Shown here one piece after another: positions 34,104 to 43,391 of a stretch of DNA of 64,000 nt. The stretch is from the NCBI RefSeq assembly GCF_000425285.1, contig NZ_AUDD01000002.1, positions 143,296-207,295 on the forward strand, read 5' to 3'. The position numbers and the translations under genes are program-made. Numbering within the stretch: position 1 is the first letter of the stretch; the number at the start of each line of letters is the position of its first letter. Below the pieces are notes generated by a model that saw nothing but the letters and a program-made list of their open reading frames with translations, had not been told where the DNA came from and made no database searches. Origin of the DNA: Acidipropionibacterium jensenii DSM 20535. GTDB taxonomy: Bacteria > Actinomycetota > Actinomycetes > Propionibacteriales > Propionibacteriaceae.

Positions 34104-34130
34104 GGAAGTGGTCCTCTCGTCCTTCATGGA

Positions 34131-34159
34131 ATAATTGTCAGGTACCTGACGTACATCAA
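34131..34159 (-). promoter_or_regulatory. marR promoter with operator inside the spacer
   Basis: On the minus strand -35 TTGATG (34154-34159) and -10 AATTAT (34131-34136) are 17 nt apart. The spacer holds the perfect palindrome GTCAGGTACCTGAC (34137-34150). A repressor bound there would block RNA polymerase. Confidence 0.75.
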
Positions 34160-34182
34160 GAATCCACCTCGGACACCTAATT

Positions 34183-34196
34183 GTCAACTACCTGAC
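34183..34196. promoter_or_regulatory. second MarR-type operator
   Basis: GTCAACTACCTGAC is the same palindrome with two changes, 46 bp from the first copy. It lies 58 bp upstream of the LURP-one-like gene and contains a TTGACA on the minus strand, so the regulator probably controls both directions. Confidence 0.65.
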
Positions 34197-34254
34197 AGAA
34201 TACGCGACGGTGTGTCCTCCCGGCTCGTCCCGCCGGGCACGAGACGATGTCCCC

Positions 34255-34807
34255 ATGGCTCTCGTCGACCAGAACGTCCTCGTCCTGCAGCAGATCCGCT
34301 CCTTCCTCGCCAACGACTTCGCCATCTGCGACACCGGCGGCCGACAGCTGGCCTCGATCCACACCGAGGGATCGACGATGTCGCGGCTGTTCGCCGGATC
34401 ACGGGAACTCACCGTCCTGGAGAACGGGAGCCCAGTGTTGCGGCTCTCCGATCCGGTGAACGTCCTGTCCCGCGACACCTTCACCGTCAGCGACGGAAAC
34501 GGCGACCATCACCAAGGAGTTCTCCGTGCTGTCCCGCAAGCTCCGGGTCGAGCTCAGCGACGGCAGCGTCCTGCAGTGCGCCGGTTCCCTGTTCGGTCTC
34601 GAGTTCACCATCAGTCAGGGACAGGCGGTCGCCGCCCGGGTGGCCCGGCGGATGGCCGGTCTGTCCGCAGCCCTGATGGGAGGCGACCGGTACCTCCTCC
34701 ACCTGGCCCCCGATCTTCCTCCGCTGCACCGCGGGGCGATGATCGGCACCGTCGTCACCATCGACCTCATCCGCGCCAAGGAGAGCCGCATCCCCGACAC
34801 CACGTGA
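34255..34807 (+). pseudogene. LURP-one-related protein, frameshifted
   Basis: A tubby C-terminal/LURP-one-like protein split by one base. The first frame reads from ATG 34255 through FTVSDGNG, then continues with unrelated residues. The second frame resumes with TITKEFSVLSRKLRVELSDG and runs to the stop at 34807, giving 183 residues if one G near 34504 is skipped. The repaired join matches the family's repeating strand pattern. Known relatives are phospholipid-scramblase-like with unknown bacterial function. Whether the extra base is a true mutation or a sequencing error cannot be told here. The second part could start independently at GTG 34526. Confidence 0.7.
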
Positions 34808-35013
34808 GCAATCTCGCACGGATGGCGCACTGTGTCAGTCGTTGGTTGCAAATTGCTAACGATGCTGTGTCGCAACGATGAAACCTGGCATCAGCCTCGC
34901 GGACTCAGGGCAAACTCTGGCGAAGTCCATCCCGAGGCACACGGCTTCGAGTGCACCGGGACGGTCAGCGGAACCAGACCGGCTCCGCTCTACCCCTCTC
35001 CGAGGAGACACTG

Positions 35014-36669
35014 ATGCGTAGAACCTCGCCACTCGTGGCACTGTCCCTGTCGGGGGTGATGCTGCTCGCGGGCTGCGGTCAGGACGTTGCCGCCCCGAAT
35101 GATTCCAGCAGCGCCTCCCAGCCCGCCGGCGCCAGCGGACCCGCCAAGGACGGCGGCTCGGTCACCGTCCGCGGCTGCACTCCGCAGAACCCCCTCATCC
35201 CCGCCGACACCAATGAGGTCTGTGGCGGAAACGTCCTGGACGCCGTCACCGCCAAGCTGGTGCACTACAACTCCGACACCGCGGCCCCCGAGCTCGACAT
35301 CGCCAAGTCGATCGACACCACCGACAACCAGAACTTCACGGTGAAGCTCAACCCGGGCTACAAGTTCTCCGACGGCACCGAGGTCAAGGCGAAGAACTTC
35401 GTCGACGCCTGGAACTGGGACGCCTACGGCCCCAACGCCCAGCAGAACGCCTACTTCTTCGAGCCCATCGCCGGATACACCGATGTCCAGTGCGCCGATG
35501 AGGAGTGCAAGACCAAGCCCAAGGCCACCACGATGTCTGGGCTGAAGGTCGTCGACGACCACACCTTCACCATCGCCACCACCGAGAAGGTCTCCAACCT
35601 CAAGGTGCGCCTGGGCTACACCGCCTTCGCCCCGCTGCCGGACGCCTTCCTCAAGGATCCGACGAACAAGAAGTGGGAGAAGTCCCCGATCGGCGCCGGT
35701 CCGTTCACCATCACCCAGAACACCGCGACCCAGATCGTCCTCAAGAAGAACGCGGACTACTCGGGCAAGAACAAGGCCCACGTCGACCAGGTGACCTACA
35801 AGGTCTACAACGACGCCGGCCCGGCCTACAACGACGTCGTGGCCAACAACCTGGACGTCTCCGACCTGATCCCCACCGATCAGCTCACCAACGACCAGTG
35901 GAAGAACGACCTGCCGAACCGGTGGGGCATCCGCCAGTCCGGCGTGACCCAGACCATCACGGCGTCCAGCAAGGACAAGCAGCTCCAGAACCAGGACCTC
36001 ATCAAGGCCCTGAGCATGGACATCGACCGGGCGACCGTCACCAAGCAGATCTTCGCCGGTTCGCGCACCCCTGCCGACGGCTGGGTCTCCCCGGTGGTCG
36101 ACGGGTACAAGAAGGGCCAGTGCGGTCAGTGGTGCACCTACGACAAGGCCAAGGCCAAGGCCCTCTACGACAAGGCCGGCGGCTACAAGGGCACCCTCAC
36201 CATCGCGGTGAACGGCGACGGCGACCACAAGGCCTGGTCCCAGGCCGTGTGCAACGGCTGGAAGAACGACCTCGGTCTCAACTGCCAGCTCAAGGTCACC
36301 CCTGACTTCAAGACCCTGCGCGACCAGGTCACCAAGCGCGAGCTGATGGGCTTCTTCCGCACCGGTTGGCAGATGGACTACCCGTCCATCGAGAACTTCC
36401 TCACCCCGCTGTACGCCACCGGGGCGTCCTCGAACGACGGCGACTACTCCAACAAGGAGTTCGACGCGAAGCTGAAGGAGGCGGCCGCCGCCCCCGACGA
36501 GGCCCAGGCCAACAAGCTGTACCAGGAGGCCGAGGCCATGCTGGCCACCCGGATCCCGGCGATCCCGCTGTGGACCGTCTCGACCCCCTTCGCCTGGTCC
36601 ACCAAGGTGACCAACGTCAAACTCACCCCGTTCGGCACGATCGACCTGACCGCCATCAGCGTCAAGTGA
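35014..36669 (+). CDS. ABC transporter substrate-binding lipoprotein, family 5 (peptide type)
   Basis: A 551-residue solute-binding protein. The signal peptide ends with lipobox MLLAGC (Cys 21), followed by a Ser/Pro-rich linker. The SBP_bac_5 domain contains LNPGYKFSDGTEVKAKNFVDAW near residue 110 and the C-terminal WTVSTPFAWS region. This family binds oligopeptides, dipeptides, nickel or similar ligands; the four downstream genes complete an Opp/Dpp-type importer. ATG at 35014 has GAGGAGACA upstream. Codon use shows the strong C-ending bias expected for high expression. Confidence 0.93.
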   Translation: MRRTSPLVALSLSGVMLLAGCGQDVAAPNDSSSASQPAGASGPAKDGGSVTVRGCTPQNPLIPADTNEVCGGNVLDAVTAKLVHYNSDTAAPELDIAKSIDTTDNQNFTVKLNPGYKFSDGTEVKAKNFVDAWNWDAYGPNAQQNAYFFEPIAGYTDVQCADEECKTKPKATTMSGLKVVDDHTFTIATTEKVSNLKVRLGYTAFAPLPDAFLKDPTNKKWEKSPIGAGPFTITQNTATQIVLKKNADYSGKNKAHVDQVTYKVYNDAGPAYNDVVANNLDVSDLIPTDQLTNDQWKNDLPNRWGIRQSGVTQTITASSKDKQLQNQDLIKALSMDIDRATVTKQIFAGSRTPADGWVSPVVDGYKKGQCGQWCTYDKAKAKALYDKAGGYKGTLTIAVNGDGDHKAWSQAVCNGWKNDLGLNCQLKVTPDFKTLRDQVTKRELMGFFRTGWQMDYPSIENFLTPLYATGASSNDGDYSNKEFDAKLKEAAAAPDEAQANKLYQEAEAMLATRIPAIPLWTVSTPFAWSTKVTNVKLTPFGTIDLTAISVK

Positions 36670-36687
36670 CCCACATGGTGTGACCAC

Positions 36688-36723
36688 GGACGGTCCGCCG
36701 GACTGCGTTCCGGCGGACCGTCC
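36688..36723 (+). terminator. perfect 15-bp hairpin between the binding protein and permease genes
   Basis: GGACGGTCCGCCGGA (36688-36702) and its exact reverse complement (36709-36723) flank a 6-nt loop, 19 nt after the stop. No T tract follows. The element probably stabilises the binding-protein mRNA and lowers read-through into the permease genes. Confidence 0.65.
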
Positions 36724-36743
36724 CCGGTTGTGAGGAGACAGAA

Positions 36744-37667
36744 GTGCTGAAATACGTCATCCGACGGCTGTTGCAGATGATCCCGGTGGTCATCGGTGCC
36801 ACCTTCATCCTGTTCTGCCTGGTCTTCGCCCTGCCGGGCGATCCCACCGCCGGGCGCTGCGGCGAGCGGCCCTGCCCGCCGGCATATGTGGCGGCCTTCC
36901 GCCGCGAGTACCACCTCGACCAGCCGCTGATCGTCCAGTACGGCCTGTACATGGCCAAGCTGCTGCGCGGCGATCTGGGCGTGAACTTCTACGGCAACAC
37001 GGTGGTCAGCGAACTGGCCGCCCGCTACCCGGTGACCGTGAAGCTGGCGATCATCGCCCTGCTGGTGGAGATCTTCATCGGCATCACCGCCGGTGTCATC
37101 GCCGGGGTGCGCAACGGGCGCTTCCTCGACTACCTCATCCTGGTCTCCTCCCTGGTGGTCATCTCCATCCCGATCTTCGTCATCGGCTCCCTGGCCCAGC
37201 TCGTCTTCGGGATGAAGCTCGGCTGGTTCCCGGTGACCGCCGGAGACGGCTCCTGGAATCAGCTGGTGTTACCAGGATTCGTGCTGGGAGCTCTGTCGGT
37301 GGCCTACGTCGCCCGCCTGACACGGGCCAACCTCATCGAGAACCAGCACGCCGACTACGTGCGCACCGCCAAGGCCAAGGGACTGTCGGGATTGCGCACC
37401 GTCACCGTCCACACCCTGCGCAACTCCCTCATCCCGGTGATCACCTACATCGGCTACGACTTCGGCGCCCTGATGGGCGGCGCCATCGTCACCGAGCGCA
37501 TCTTCAACGTCAACGGCATCGGCAACTTCATCTTCCGATCGATCAATCAGCGAGACGGCGTCTCGGTGGTCGGAGCGGTGACCTGCCTGGTGCTGGTGTA
37601 CCTGCTCGCCAACCTCCTCGTCGATCTGCTGTACGGGGTGCTCGACCCGAGGATCAGCCATGACTGA
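36744..37667 (+). CDS. ABC transporter permease, OppB/DppB type
   Basis: A 307-residue inner-membrane permease with about six TM helices. It starts with the typical MLKYVIRRLLQMIPVVIGATF. The EAA loop that contacts the ATPase lies near residues 205-235 (ADYVRTAKAKGLSGLRTVTVHTLRNS). GTG at 36744 is preceded by GAGGAGACAG. Its stop overlaps the next permease start as ATGA. Confidence 0.93.
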   Translation: MLKYVIRRLLQMIPVVIGATFILFCLVFALPGDPTAGRCGERPCPPAYVAAFRREYHLDQPLIVQYGLYMAKLLRGDLGVNFYGNTVVSELAARYPVTVKLAIIALLVEIFIGITAGVIAGVRNGRFLDYLILVSSLVVISIPIFVIGSLAQLVFGMKLGWFPVTAGDGSWNQLVLPGFVLGALSVAYVARLTRANLIENQHADYVRTAKAKGLSGLRTVTVHTLRNSLIPVITYIGYDFGALMGGAIVTERIFNVNGIGNFIFRSINQRDGVSVVGAVTCLVLVYLLANLLVDLLYGVLDPRISHD

Positions 37668-38661
37668 ACCGCACAGCAACCCGAACACCACGGAGCTGGT
37701 CGGGACCGACGCCGCATCGGCCGCTCCCGCCCTCGACGCCGACCTCACCGGCATCGACGCCACCACCGGTGGGCCGGTCTCCGGCACCAGGCCGCGCTCC
37801 CTGTGGACCGACGCCTGGTCGGATCTGCGCCGCGACCCGCTGTTCTGGATCTCGGCGGTCCTCATCGTCATCTTCATCGTGATGGCGGTGTTCCCCGGCG
37901 TCTTCACCAGCAAGGATCCGCGGGCCTGCGACCTGTCCGCGGCACGCCACCTGCCCTCCCCGGTCCACTGGTTCGGCACCGACGTGCAGGGCTGCGACGT
38001 CTACGCCCGCACCATCCACGGCGCCCGCTCCTCCATCCTGGTCGGCATCCTCGCCACCCTGGGAACCGCCATCATCGGGTCGCTGGTGGGTCTGGTCGCC
38101 GGATTCCACGGCGGCTGGATCGACACCCTGCTGGGCCGCACCGGGGACATCTTCTACGCCATCCCGCTGCTGCTGGGCGGGATCATCATCCTGTACACCT
38201 TCCCCAACCAGGTGGGCACCCCCTACATCGTGGTGGTCCTCAAGGTGGTCGCGGCCCTGGCCATTCTCGGCTGGCCCTCGATCGCCCGACTGATGCGATC
38301 CTCGGTGCTCCAGGTGATGCCCCACGACTACATCCAGGCGGCCCGCGCCCTGGGCGCCCGTCCCTGGCGGATCATCCTCAGCCACGTCCTGCCCAACGCG
38401 ATGGCACCGGTGATGGTGGTCGCCACCATCAACCTGGGCACCTACATCGCCATCGAGGCGACGCTGAGCTATCTGGGCATTGGCCTGCAGGAACCGGCCA
38501 TCTCCTGGGGGGTGTCGATCTCCGACGCCTCCGGTCTCGGATATGTGAGGTCGGCGCCGCACATGCTGCTGTTCCCCTCGCTGTTCCTGTCCCTGGCGGT
38601 TCTCGCCTTCATCTTCCTCGGCGAGGCGGCCCAGAACGCCTTCGACCCCAAGCGCCACTGA
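37660..38661 (+). CDS. ABC transporter permease, OppC/DppC type
   Basis: A 333-residue permease. The first about 50 residues are cytoplasmic and low in complexity, then TM helices begin near LFWISAVLIVIFIVM. The EAA loop is HDYIQAARALGARPWRIILSHVLPN near residue 225. It partners with the preceding OppB-type permease. ATG at 37660 overlaps the preceding stop by 8 bp. Confidence 0.93.
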   Translation: MTEPHSNPNTTELVGTDAASAAPALDADLTGIDATTGGPVSGTRPRSLWTDAWSDLRRDPLFWISAVLIVIFIVMAVFPGVFTSKDPRACDLSAARHLPSPVHWFGTDVQGCDVYARTIHGARSSILVGILATLGTAIIGSLVGLVAGFHGGWIDTLLGRTGDIFYAIPLLLGGIIILYTFPNQVGTPYIVVVLKVVAALAILGWPSIARLMRSSVLQVMPHDYIQAARALGARPWRIILSHVLPNAMAPVMVVATINLGTYIAIEATLSYLGIGLQEPAISWGVSISDASGLGYVRSAPHMLLFPSLFLSLAVLAFIFLGEAAQNAFDPKRH

Positions 38662-38678
38662 TCGGAAGGACGCAGCGC

Positions 38679-39710
38679 ATGACTCGAAAGTCGACACGCC
38701 TGGACCTCGCACCGATCGACGGCCGGCTCCTGGAGGTCAACGACCTCCACGTGGAGTTCCGGACCCGCGACGGGGTGGCCAAGGCCATCAACGGCGTCAA
38801 CTTCACCCTGTCCGAGCACGAGACCCTCGCCATCCTCGGCGAGTCCGGCTCCGGCAAGTCGGTGACCGCCCAGGCGGTGATGGGAATCCTCGACTCTCCG
38901 CCCGCCTTCGTCACCGGCGGCGAGGTGAAGTACTGCGGGACCGACCTGCTCAAGATGTCCGAGAAGGACATGCGCCGGGTCCGCGGTGACCACATCGCGA
39001 TGATCTTCCAGGACGCCCTCAGCTCGCTCAACCCGGTCTTCCCGGTTGGCTGGCAGATCGCCGAGATGTTCCGCGTCCACCGCGGCATGAACCGTTCCGA
39101 CGCCGAGACCGAGGCCGTCAAGCTGATGGAGCGGGTCCGGATCCCGGCCGCCGAGGAACGGGCCGGCAACTACCCGCACCAGTTCTCCGGCGGGATGCGG
39201 CAACGGATCATGATCGCGATGGCGATCGCCCTCAACCCTCGGGTGCTGATCGCCGATGAGCCCACCACCGCCCTGGACGTCACCGTCCAGGCCCAGATCA
39301 TGACCCTGCTCAAGGAGCTCCAGGAGGAGTCCGGGATGGGGCTCATCCTCATCACCCACGACCTGGGTGTGGTGGCCGACGTCGCCGACGACATCGCGGT
39401 GATGTACTGCGGCCGGTTCGTCGAGCACTGCGACGTCCGTCGGCTCTACGCCAACCCGGCCCACCCCTACACCGTCGGGCTGATCGACTCGATCCCCCGG
39501 CTCGACCAGAAGGGCGAGCAGCTCTACGCGATCGGCGGCCTGCCGCCCTCCCTCACCGACCTGCCGACCGGCTGCTCCTTCAATCCGCGCTGCCGGTTCG
39601 CCACCGACCAGTGCCGGGTCCCCGGCGCCCCGCCGTTCATCGAGGTCGAGGAGGGCCGGTTCGCGGCCTGCTACCACACCGAGGAGGTGCTCAACCGTGA
39701 GCGCGTCTGA
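38679..39710 (+). CDS. ABC transporter ATP-binding protein, OppD/DppD type
   Basis: A 343-residue ATPase. Walker A is GESGSGKSVTAQA near residue 53, the Q-loop FQDALSSLNP, signature FSGGMRQR and Walker B VLIADEPTTALD. The C-terminal oligopeptide-transporter extension has cysteines in GCSFNPRCRF...QC, which in relatives bind an iron-sulfur cluster. ATG at 38679 is preceded by GGAAGGA. Confidence 0.95.
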   Translation: MTRKSTRLDLAPIDGRLLEVNDLHVEFRTRDGVAKAINGVNFTLSEHETLAILGESGSGKSVTAQAVMGILDSPPAFVTGGEVKYCGTDLLKMSEKDMRRVRGDHIAMIFQDALSSLNPVFPVGWQIAEMFRVHRGMNRSDAETEAVKLMERVRIPAAEERAGNYPHQFSGGMRQRIMIAMAIALNPRVLIADEPTTALDVTVQAQIMTLLKELQEESGMGLILITHDLGVVADVADDIAVMYCGRFVEHCDVRRLYANPAHPYTVGLIDSIPRLDQKGEQLYAIGGLPPSLTDLPTGCSFNPRCRFATDQCRVPGAPPFIEVEEGRFAACYHTEEVLNRERV

Positions 39711-40809
39711 TCCGAACCCGTCCAGCCCGGCCACCACGACCGTCCCCGGCCCCACCCGGGCGGCACGCCATGTCGGCGTCGAGCCGATCCTGTCGGCCCG
39801 TGACCTCACGAAGTACTACCCGCTGACCAGCGGACTCATCCGGCACACCGTGGGCCACGTCAAGGCCGTCGACGGCGTCTCCTTCGACCTGTTCCCCGGC
39901 GAGACGCTGGGCATCGTCGGGGAGTCCGGGTGCGGCAAGTCCACCCTGGGACGACTGCTGGTGAGCCTGGAGAGGCCGACCTCCGGGTCGATCATCTTCC
40001 AGGGCAAGGACATCACCCGGCTCGGCGCCTCCGAGATGCGCCGCCTGCGCCGCGACATCCAGATCGTCTTCCAGGATCCGTACACCTCGCTGGACCCCCG
40101 CAAGACCGTCGGCGACATCGTCGGGGAGCCGTTCAAGATCCATCCCGAGGTGGTGCCCGCCGCCAGGCGGAGCGACCGCGTCAAGGAGCTCCTGGAACTG
40201 GTGGGGCTCAATCCCGAGCACATCAACCGGTACCCCCACGAGTTCTCGGGAGGTCAGCGCCAGCGCATCGGGATCGCCCGCGGCATCGCGCTGAACCCGA
40301 AGGTGCTGGTCTGCGACGAGCCGGTCTCCGCCCTGGACGTCTCGGTCCAGGCCCAGGTGGTGAACCTGCTGGTCAAGCTCCAGAAGGAGCTGGACCTGGC
40401 CTATGTCTTCGTGGCCCACGACCTGTCGGTGGTGCGCCACATCTCCGACCGGGTCGGGGTGATGTACCTGGGCAAGTTCATGGAGATCGGCGATCAGGAC
40501 CAGATCTACGACCGCTCGACCCACCCGTACACCCAGGCGCTGATGTCGGCGGTCCCGGTGCCCGATCCGCAGGCCCGCGAGAGCCGGGAGATCATCGTGC
40601 TGCACGGCGACGTCCCCTCCCCGGCGAACCCGCCGTCGGGATGCCGCTTCCACACCCGGTGCTGGCGCGCCCAGCCGGCCTGCTCCGAGCAGGTTCCCGA
40701 GCTCATCGCGCGCGACGACGGGGCCGGCGGCCACGACTCCGCCTGCCTGTTCGCCGAGCTCTTCTCCAAGGCCTCCGAGGACATCACCGCGGACGACCAG
40801 ATCGGCTGA
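39697..40809 (+). CDS. ABC transporter ATP-binding protein, OppF/DppF type
   Basis: A 370-residue ATPase, last gene of the importer operon. Walker A is [13 protein letters not shown] near residue 75, signature FSGGQRQR and Walker [13 protein letters not shown]. The C-terminal extension again has [18 protein letters not shown] at 39697 overlaps the upstream gene by 14 bp. Its end overlaps the end of the convergent DUF2330 gene by 26 bp. Confidence 0.95.
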   Translation: MSASDPNPSSPATTTVPGPTRAARHVGVEPILSARDLTKYYPLTSGLIRHTVGHVKAVDGVSFDLFPGETLGIVGESGCGKSTLGRLLVSLERPTSGSIIFQGKDITRLGASEMRRLRRDIQIVFQDPYTSLDPRKTVGDIVGEPFKIHPEVVPAARRSDRVKELLELVGLNPEHINRYPHEFSGGQRQRIGIARGIALNPKVLVCDEPVSALDVSVQAQVVNLLVKLQKELDLAYVFVAHDLSVVRHISDRVGVMYLGKFMEIGDQDQIYDRSTHPYTQALMSAVPVPDPQARESREIIVLHGDVPSPANPPSGCRFHTRCWRAQPACSEQVPELIARDDGAGGHDSACLFAELFSKASEDITADDQIG

Positions 40810-41908
40810 CCCGCAGCATCTGACGCCGGTACGCCAGCCCCAGTCCGGCGATCACCAGCAGGCCGATCACCGGCAGCGCGAGGACCGAGACCGGGATGTC
40901 GATGTAGTGCACCTGCACGACCTCCCGGCGGAAGGGCTCGTCGGCCTTGGCTCCTCTGAAGGTGTAGTCGTCGGTGATGGTCCGCGGACCGAGTCGGCCC
41001 GACCAGGAGGTCAACCAGACCTTCCCGTCGGGCCGCATTCCCTTGTCGAGACCGGCGGTGGCCGGGTCGATGAGGCCGGTGAAGTCGAGCCCCAGGGGAG
41101 TGCTCGGCGCCGCCTGGACGTCGATGACCATCCGGCTGGCGGCGAGCAGGTGGATCCGCACCTGCTGGTCGGCGGCCGCCAGGCCCGACATCTTCATCGG
41201 GTAGACGGCGGTCGTGGTGGCGAAGGTCATTCTCAACGGCGGCAGCGTGGAACCGAGGGTCGGCGCCCCCTCGGGGACGAGTTTGACGGCGTTGATCCGC
41301 CACCCGGCGTCCAGATAGCTCTGGACCACCGGCAGCAGGTTCGCCCGGGTGGTGAATCCGTTGGCCACCAGCCAGTCGTCCAGGGCCTCGGCCCGGGACC
41401 CAGACAGGGTGGTGACGATGAACGGTCCGATCCTGACCCGCGACTCCACCGCGACGCCGGAGTCGGCGCGCGGCGCCGTGGCCTGGTCGCGGTCCTGGCG
41501 GGCGGTGAGCCCCGGAACCAGGCGCAGTTTCGTGCTGGTCACCACCTTGGGCGCTGCGGCGGCGTCGAGCCGGCCGATCACCCCGGTGGCCCCCAGGGAC
41601 AGCCTCGTCCCCACCGGGGCCGGCATCAGCCAGGCGGCAGAACGCACGTCAGAGCTGGTCATGGACAGGGTCATGTCGATCCGCTCGGTGCGACCGTCGA
41701 AGACGATCACCGCGGCCTCCCGGGAGACCCTGGTCTGGGATCCGGGGTCGGTGGCGATCCCCCCGCAGGCGCATGCCACCGCCACCTGGCCGGGCGCCAC
41801 GGTCAGCCCGGAGGCGAGCAGCAGCACGGCCAGCAGGAGACGAGGCCACCGCAGATCTCGCAGACCTCGACGTCGCGAGCCCATGGCACGGCCAGGGTAT
41901 TTCACCAT
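40784..41908 (-). CDS. DUF2330 family secreted/membrane protein
   Basis: A 374-residue DUF2330 protein. The signal peptide is followed by the CACGG motif at the mature N-terminus, and a C-terminal TM helix (IPVSVLALPVIGLLVIAGLGLAYR) anchors it with a basic tail inside. The large domain is therefore outside the cell. ATG at 41908 is used; ATG at 41884 is an alternative that also keeps the signal peptide, and neither has a strong ribosome binding site. The function is unknown. Confidence 0.8.
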   Translation of the reverse strand: MVKYPGRAMGSRRRGLRDLRWPRLLLAVLLLASGLTVAPGQVAVACACGGIATDPGSQTRVSREAAVIVFDGRTERIDMTLSMTSSDVRSAAWLMPAPVGTRLSLGATGVIGRLDAAAAPKVVTSTKLRLVPGLTARQDRDQATAPRADSGVAVESRVRIGPFIVTTLSGSRAEALDDWLVANGFTTRANLLPVVQSYLDAGWRINAVKLVPEGAPTLGSTLPPLRMTFATTTAVYPMKMSGLAAADQQVRIHLLAASRMVIDVQAAPSTPLGLDFTGLIDPATAGLDKGMRPDGKVWLTSWSGRLGPRTITDDYTFRGAKADEPFRREVVQVHYIDIPVSVLALPVIGLLVIAGLGLAYRRQMLRVSRSGRPR

Positions 41909-42025
41909 GGCCAGACCGTAGCCCGTCCGCGGGCCAGCCCCGGAGTCTGGCTCCCCGCTCTGGCGACGATGCCGCCGGAAGGGCCCTCCGGCGGCATCGT
42001 CGTTCAGTACTTGCTGCCGATTGGC

Positions 42026-42031
42026 TAGTCT
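42026..42031 (+). promoter_or_regulatory. -10 box TAGTCT of yaaA
   Basis: TAGTCT is followed by 7 nt and the GTG at 42039. This supports GTG rather than the upstream TTG at 42021, which lies before the box. Confidence 0.6.
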
Positions 42032-42038
42032 TCGGGAC

Positions 42039-42857
42039 GTGCTCATTGTCGTCTCCCCCGCGAAGTCCCTCGATCTGGAGTCGGCGCTGACGACCCGGCG
42101 ATCGACCCTGCCCCGGTATCTGGAGCAGACCGAGGAGCTGGTCCAGATCATGGCCGCCAGGTCGACCGCGCAGTTGCGGGAGATGATGGGGATCTCCGAG
42201 GAGCTGGCGGTACTCAACCAGGACCGCTACCGGTCCTTCGAGTGGCCCTTCACCCCCGCCAATGCCCGACCGGCGGCGCTCACCTTCAACGGGGCGGTCT
42301 ATCAGGCGATGGCTCCGCGGACCTTCGACCAGAGGGACTGGACCGAGGCCGGCAAGACCCTGCGGATCCTGTCGGGGCTGTACGGGATCCTGCGTCCGCT
42401 GGATCTCATCCAGCCCTACCGCCTCGAGATGGGAGTGCGGGTCGCCAACCACCGCGGACCCGATCTGTACTCGTTCTGGCGCCCGCGCCTCACCCGTGCG
42501 GTCGCCGAGGATCTCGCCTCCTCCCCCGGGGCGAGGGTGATCGTCAATCTGGCCTCGGCGGAGTACTCCCGGGCGGTGGACCTGGAGGGTTTGTCGCAGC
42601 GGTTCGCGGCGGGAAATGCGTCGGTGCCGGGGCTGGCGGCACGGGTCGTCTCTCCGCGGTTCGAGGACCGCGACCCGTCGGGCCGCTGGCGGGTGATCTC
42701 CTTCTCGGCCAAGCGGGCCCGGGGGCTGATGGCCGGCTGGCTGGTGCGCCAGCGGGTCCGATCGGCCCGCGGGATCACCCGGTTCGACCTGGGCGGCTAC
42801 CGGTACGTGCCCGAGATGTCGACCGGTGGGATCCCGGTGTTCCGCAACCTCGGGTGA
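42039..42857 (+). CDS. yaaA: YaaA/DUF328 peroxide stress protein
   Basis: A 272-residue YaaA family protein. Motifs are IVVSPAKSLDLE at the N-terminus, LTFNGAVYQAM near residue 88, LRILSGLYGILRPLDLIQPYRLEMG near residue 112 and NLASAEYSRAV. Escherichia coli YaaA lowers free iron and binds DNA under peroxide stress; the same role is assumed by family. The length is normal. It precedes an FKBP gene with 62 bp between them. Confidence 0.92.
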   Translation: MLIVVSPAKSLDLESALTTRRSTLPRYLEQTEELVQIMAARSTAQLREMMGISEELAVLNQDRYRSFEWPFTPANARPAALTFNGAVYQAMAPRTFDQRDWTEAGKTLRILSGLYGILRPLDLIQPYRLEMGVRVANHRGPDLYSFWRPRLTRAVAEDLASSPGARVIVNLASAEYSRAVDLEGLSQRFAAGNASVPGLAARVVSPRFEDRDPSGRWRVISFSAKRARGLMAGWLVRQRVRSARGITRFDLGGYRYVPEMSTGGIPVFRNLG

Positions 42858-42906
42858 GGCTGGAGGTGCCGGCGTGCGGGGTTGACCGGGTCCTGGCGGC
42901 TCCCCG

Positions 42907-42912
42907 TAGGGT
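42907..42912 (+). promoter_or_regulatory. -10 box TAGGGT of the FKBP gene
   Basis: TAGGGT is followed by 7 nt and the ATG at 42920. Confidence 0.6.
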
Positions 42913-42919
42913 GGGCGCC

Positions 42920-43285
42920 ATGCAGAAGCCTGAAGTCACCCTGCCCGACTCCGCCCCCGACGATCTCGTGATCGAGGACATCACCGTCGGCGACGGCCCC
43001 GAGGCCGCGGCCGGAAACCTCGTCGATGTGCACTACGTCGGTGTCGCCCTCAGCAACGGCAAGGAGTTCGACGCCTCCTACAACCGCGGGGAGGCGCTGT
43101 CCTTCCAGCTCGGCGTCGGCCAGGTCATCCCCGGCTGGGACACCGGCGTGCAGGGAATGAAGGTCGGTGGGCGTCGCAAGCTCACCATCCCTTACCAGCT
43201 GGCCTATGGCGAGCGCGGGATCCCCGGGGTTATCGCCCCCGAGGAGACCCTCGTCTTCGTGTGCGACCTGGTCAACGTCATCTGA
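42920..43285 (+). CDS. FKBP-type peptidyl-prolyl isomerase
   Basis: A 121-residue single-domain FKBP. Core motifs are VDVHYVGVALSNGKEFDASY, FQLGVGQVIPGWDTGVQGMKVGG and IPYQLAYGERGIPGVIAPEETLVF. The active-site residues (Asp in EFDAS, Ile-Pro-Gly-Trp, Tyr) are present. There is no signal peptide, so it is cytoplasmic. A perfect 16-bp hairpin follows the stop. Confidence 0.95.
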   Translation: MQKPEVTLPDSAPDDLVIEDITVGDGPEAAAGNLVDVHYVGVALSNGKEFDASYNRGEALSFQLGVGQVIPGWDTGVQGMKVGGRRKLTIPYQLAYGERGIPGVIAPEETLVFVCDLVNVI

Positions 43286-43315
43286 GCCCCTCCGCACCGC
43301 TTTTTCCTGATCTCG

Positions 43316-43353
43316 GCGAAGGCCCCGGCGCTTTGTGGCGCCGGGGCCTTCGC
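43316..43353 (+). terminator. hairpin after the FKBP gene
   Basis: GCGAAGGCCCCGGCGC and its exact complement form a 16-bp stem with a TTTGTG loop, 30 nt past the stop. No T run follows, typical of many actinobacterial terminators. Confidence 0.7.
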
Positions 43354-43391
43354 TGTGCCCGGGCCTTCGCTGTGTCCGGGATAGGTGCACC

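Noticed and set aside
34803..34818. CGTGAGCAATCTCGCA as a Crp site before the peptide importer
   Set aside because: It has two mismatches to TGTGA-N6-TCACA and overlaps the end of the LURP-one-like gene, too weak to claim.
34990..36687. A 565-codon minus-strand frame opposite the binding-protein gene
   Set aside because: It is Gly/Val/Leu/Asp-rich without motifs, and the plus-strand lipoprotein gene has a ribosome binding site, signal peptide and family match.
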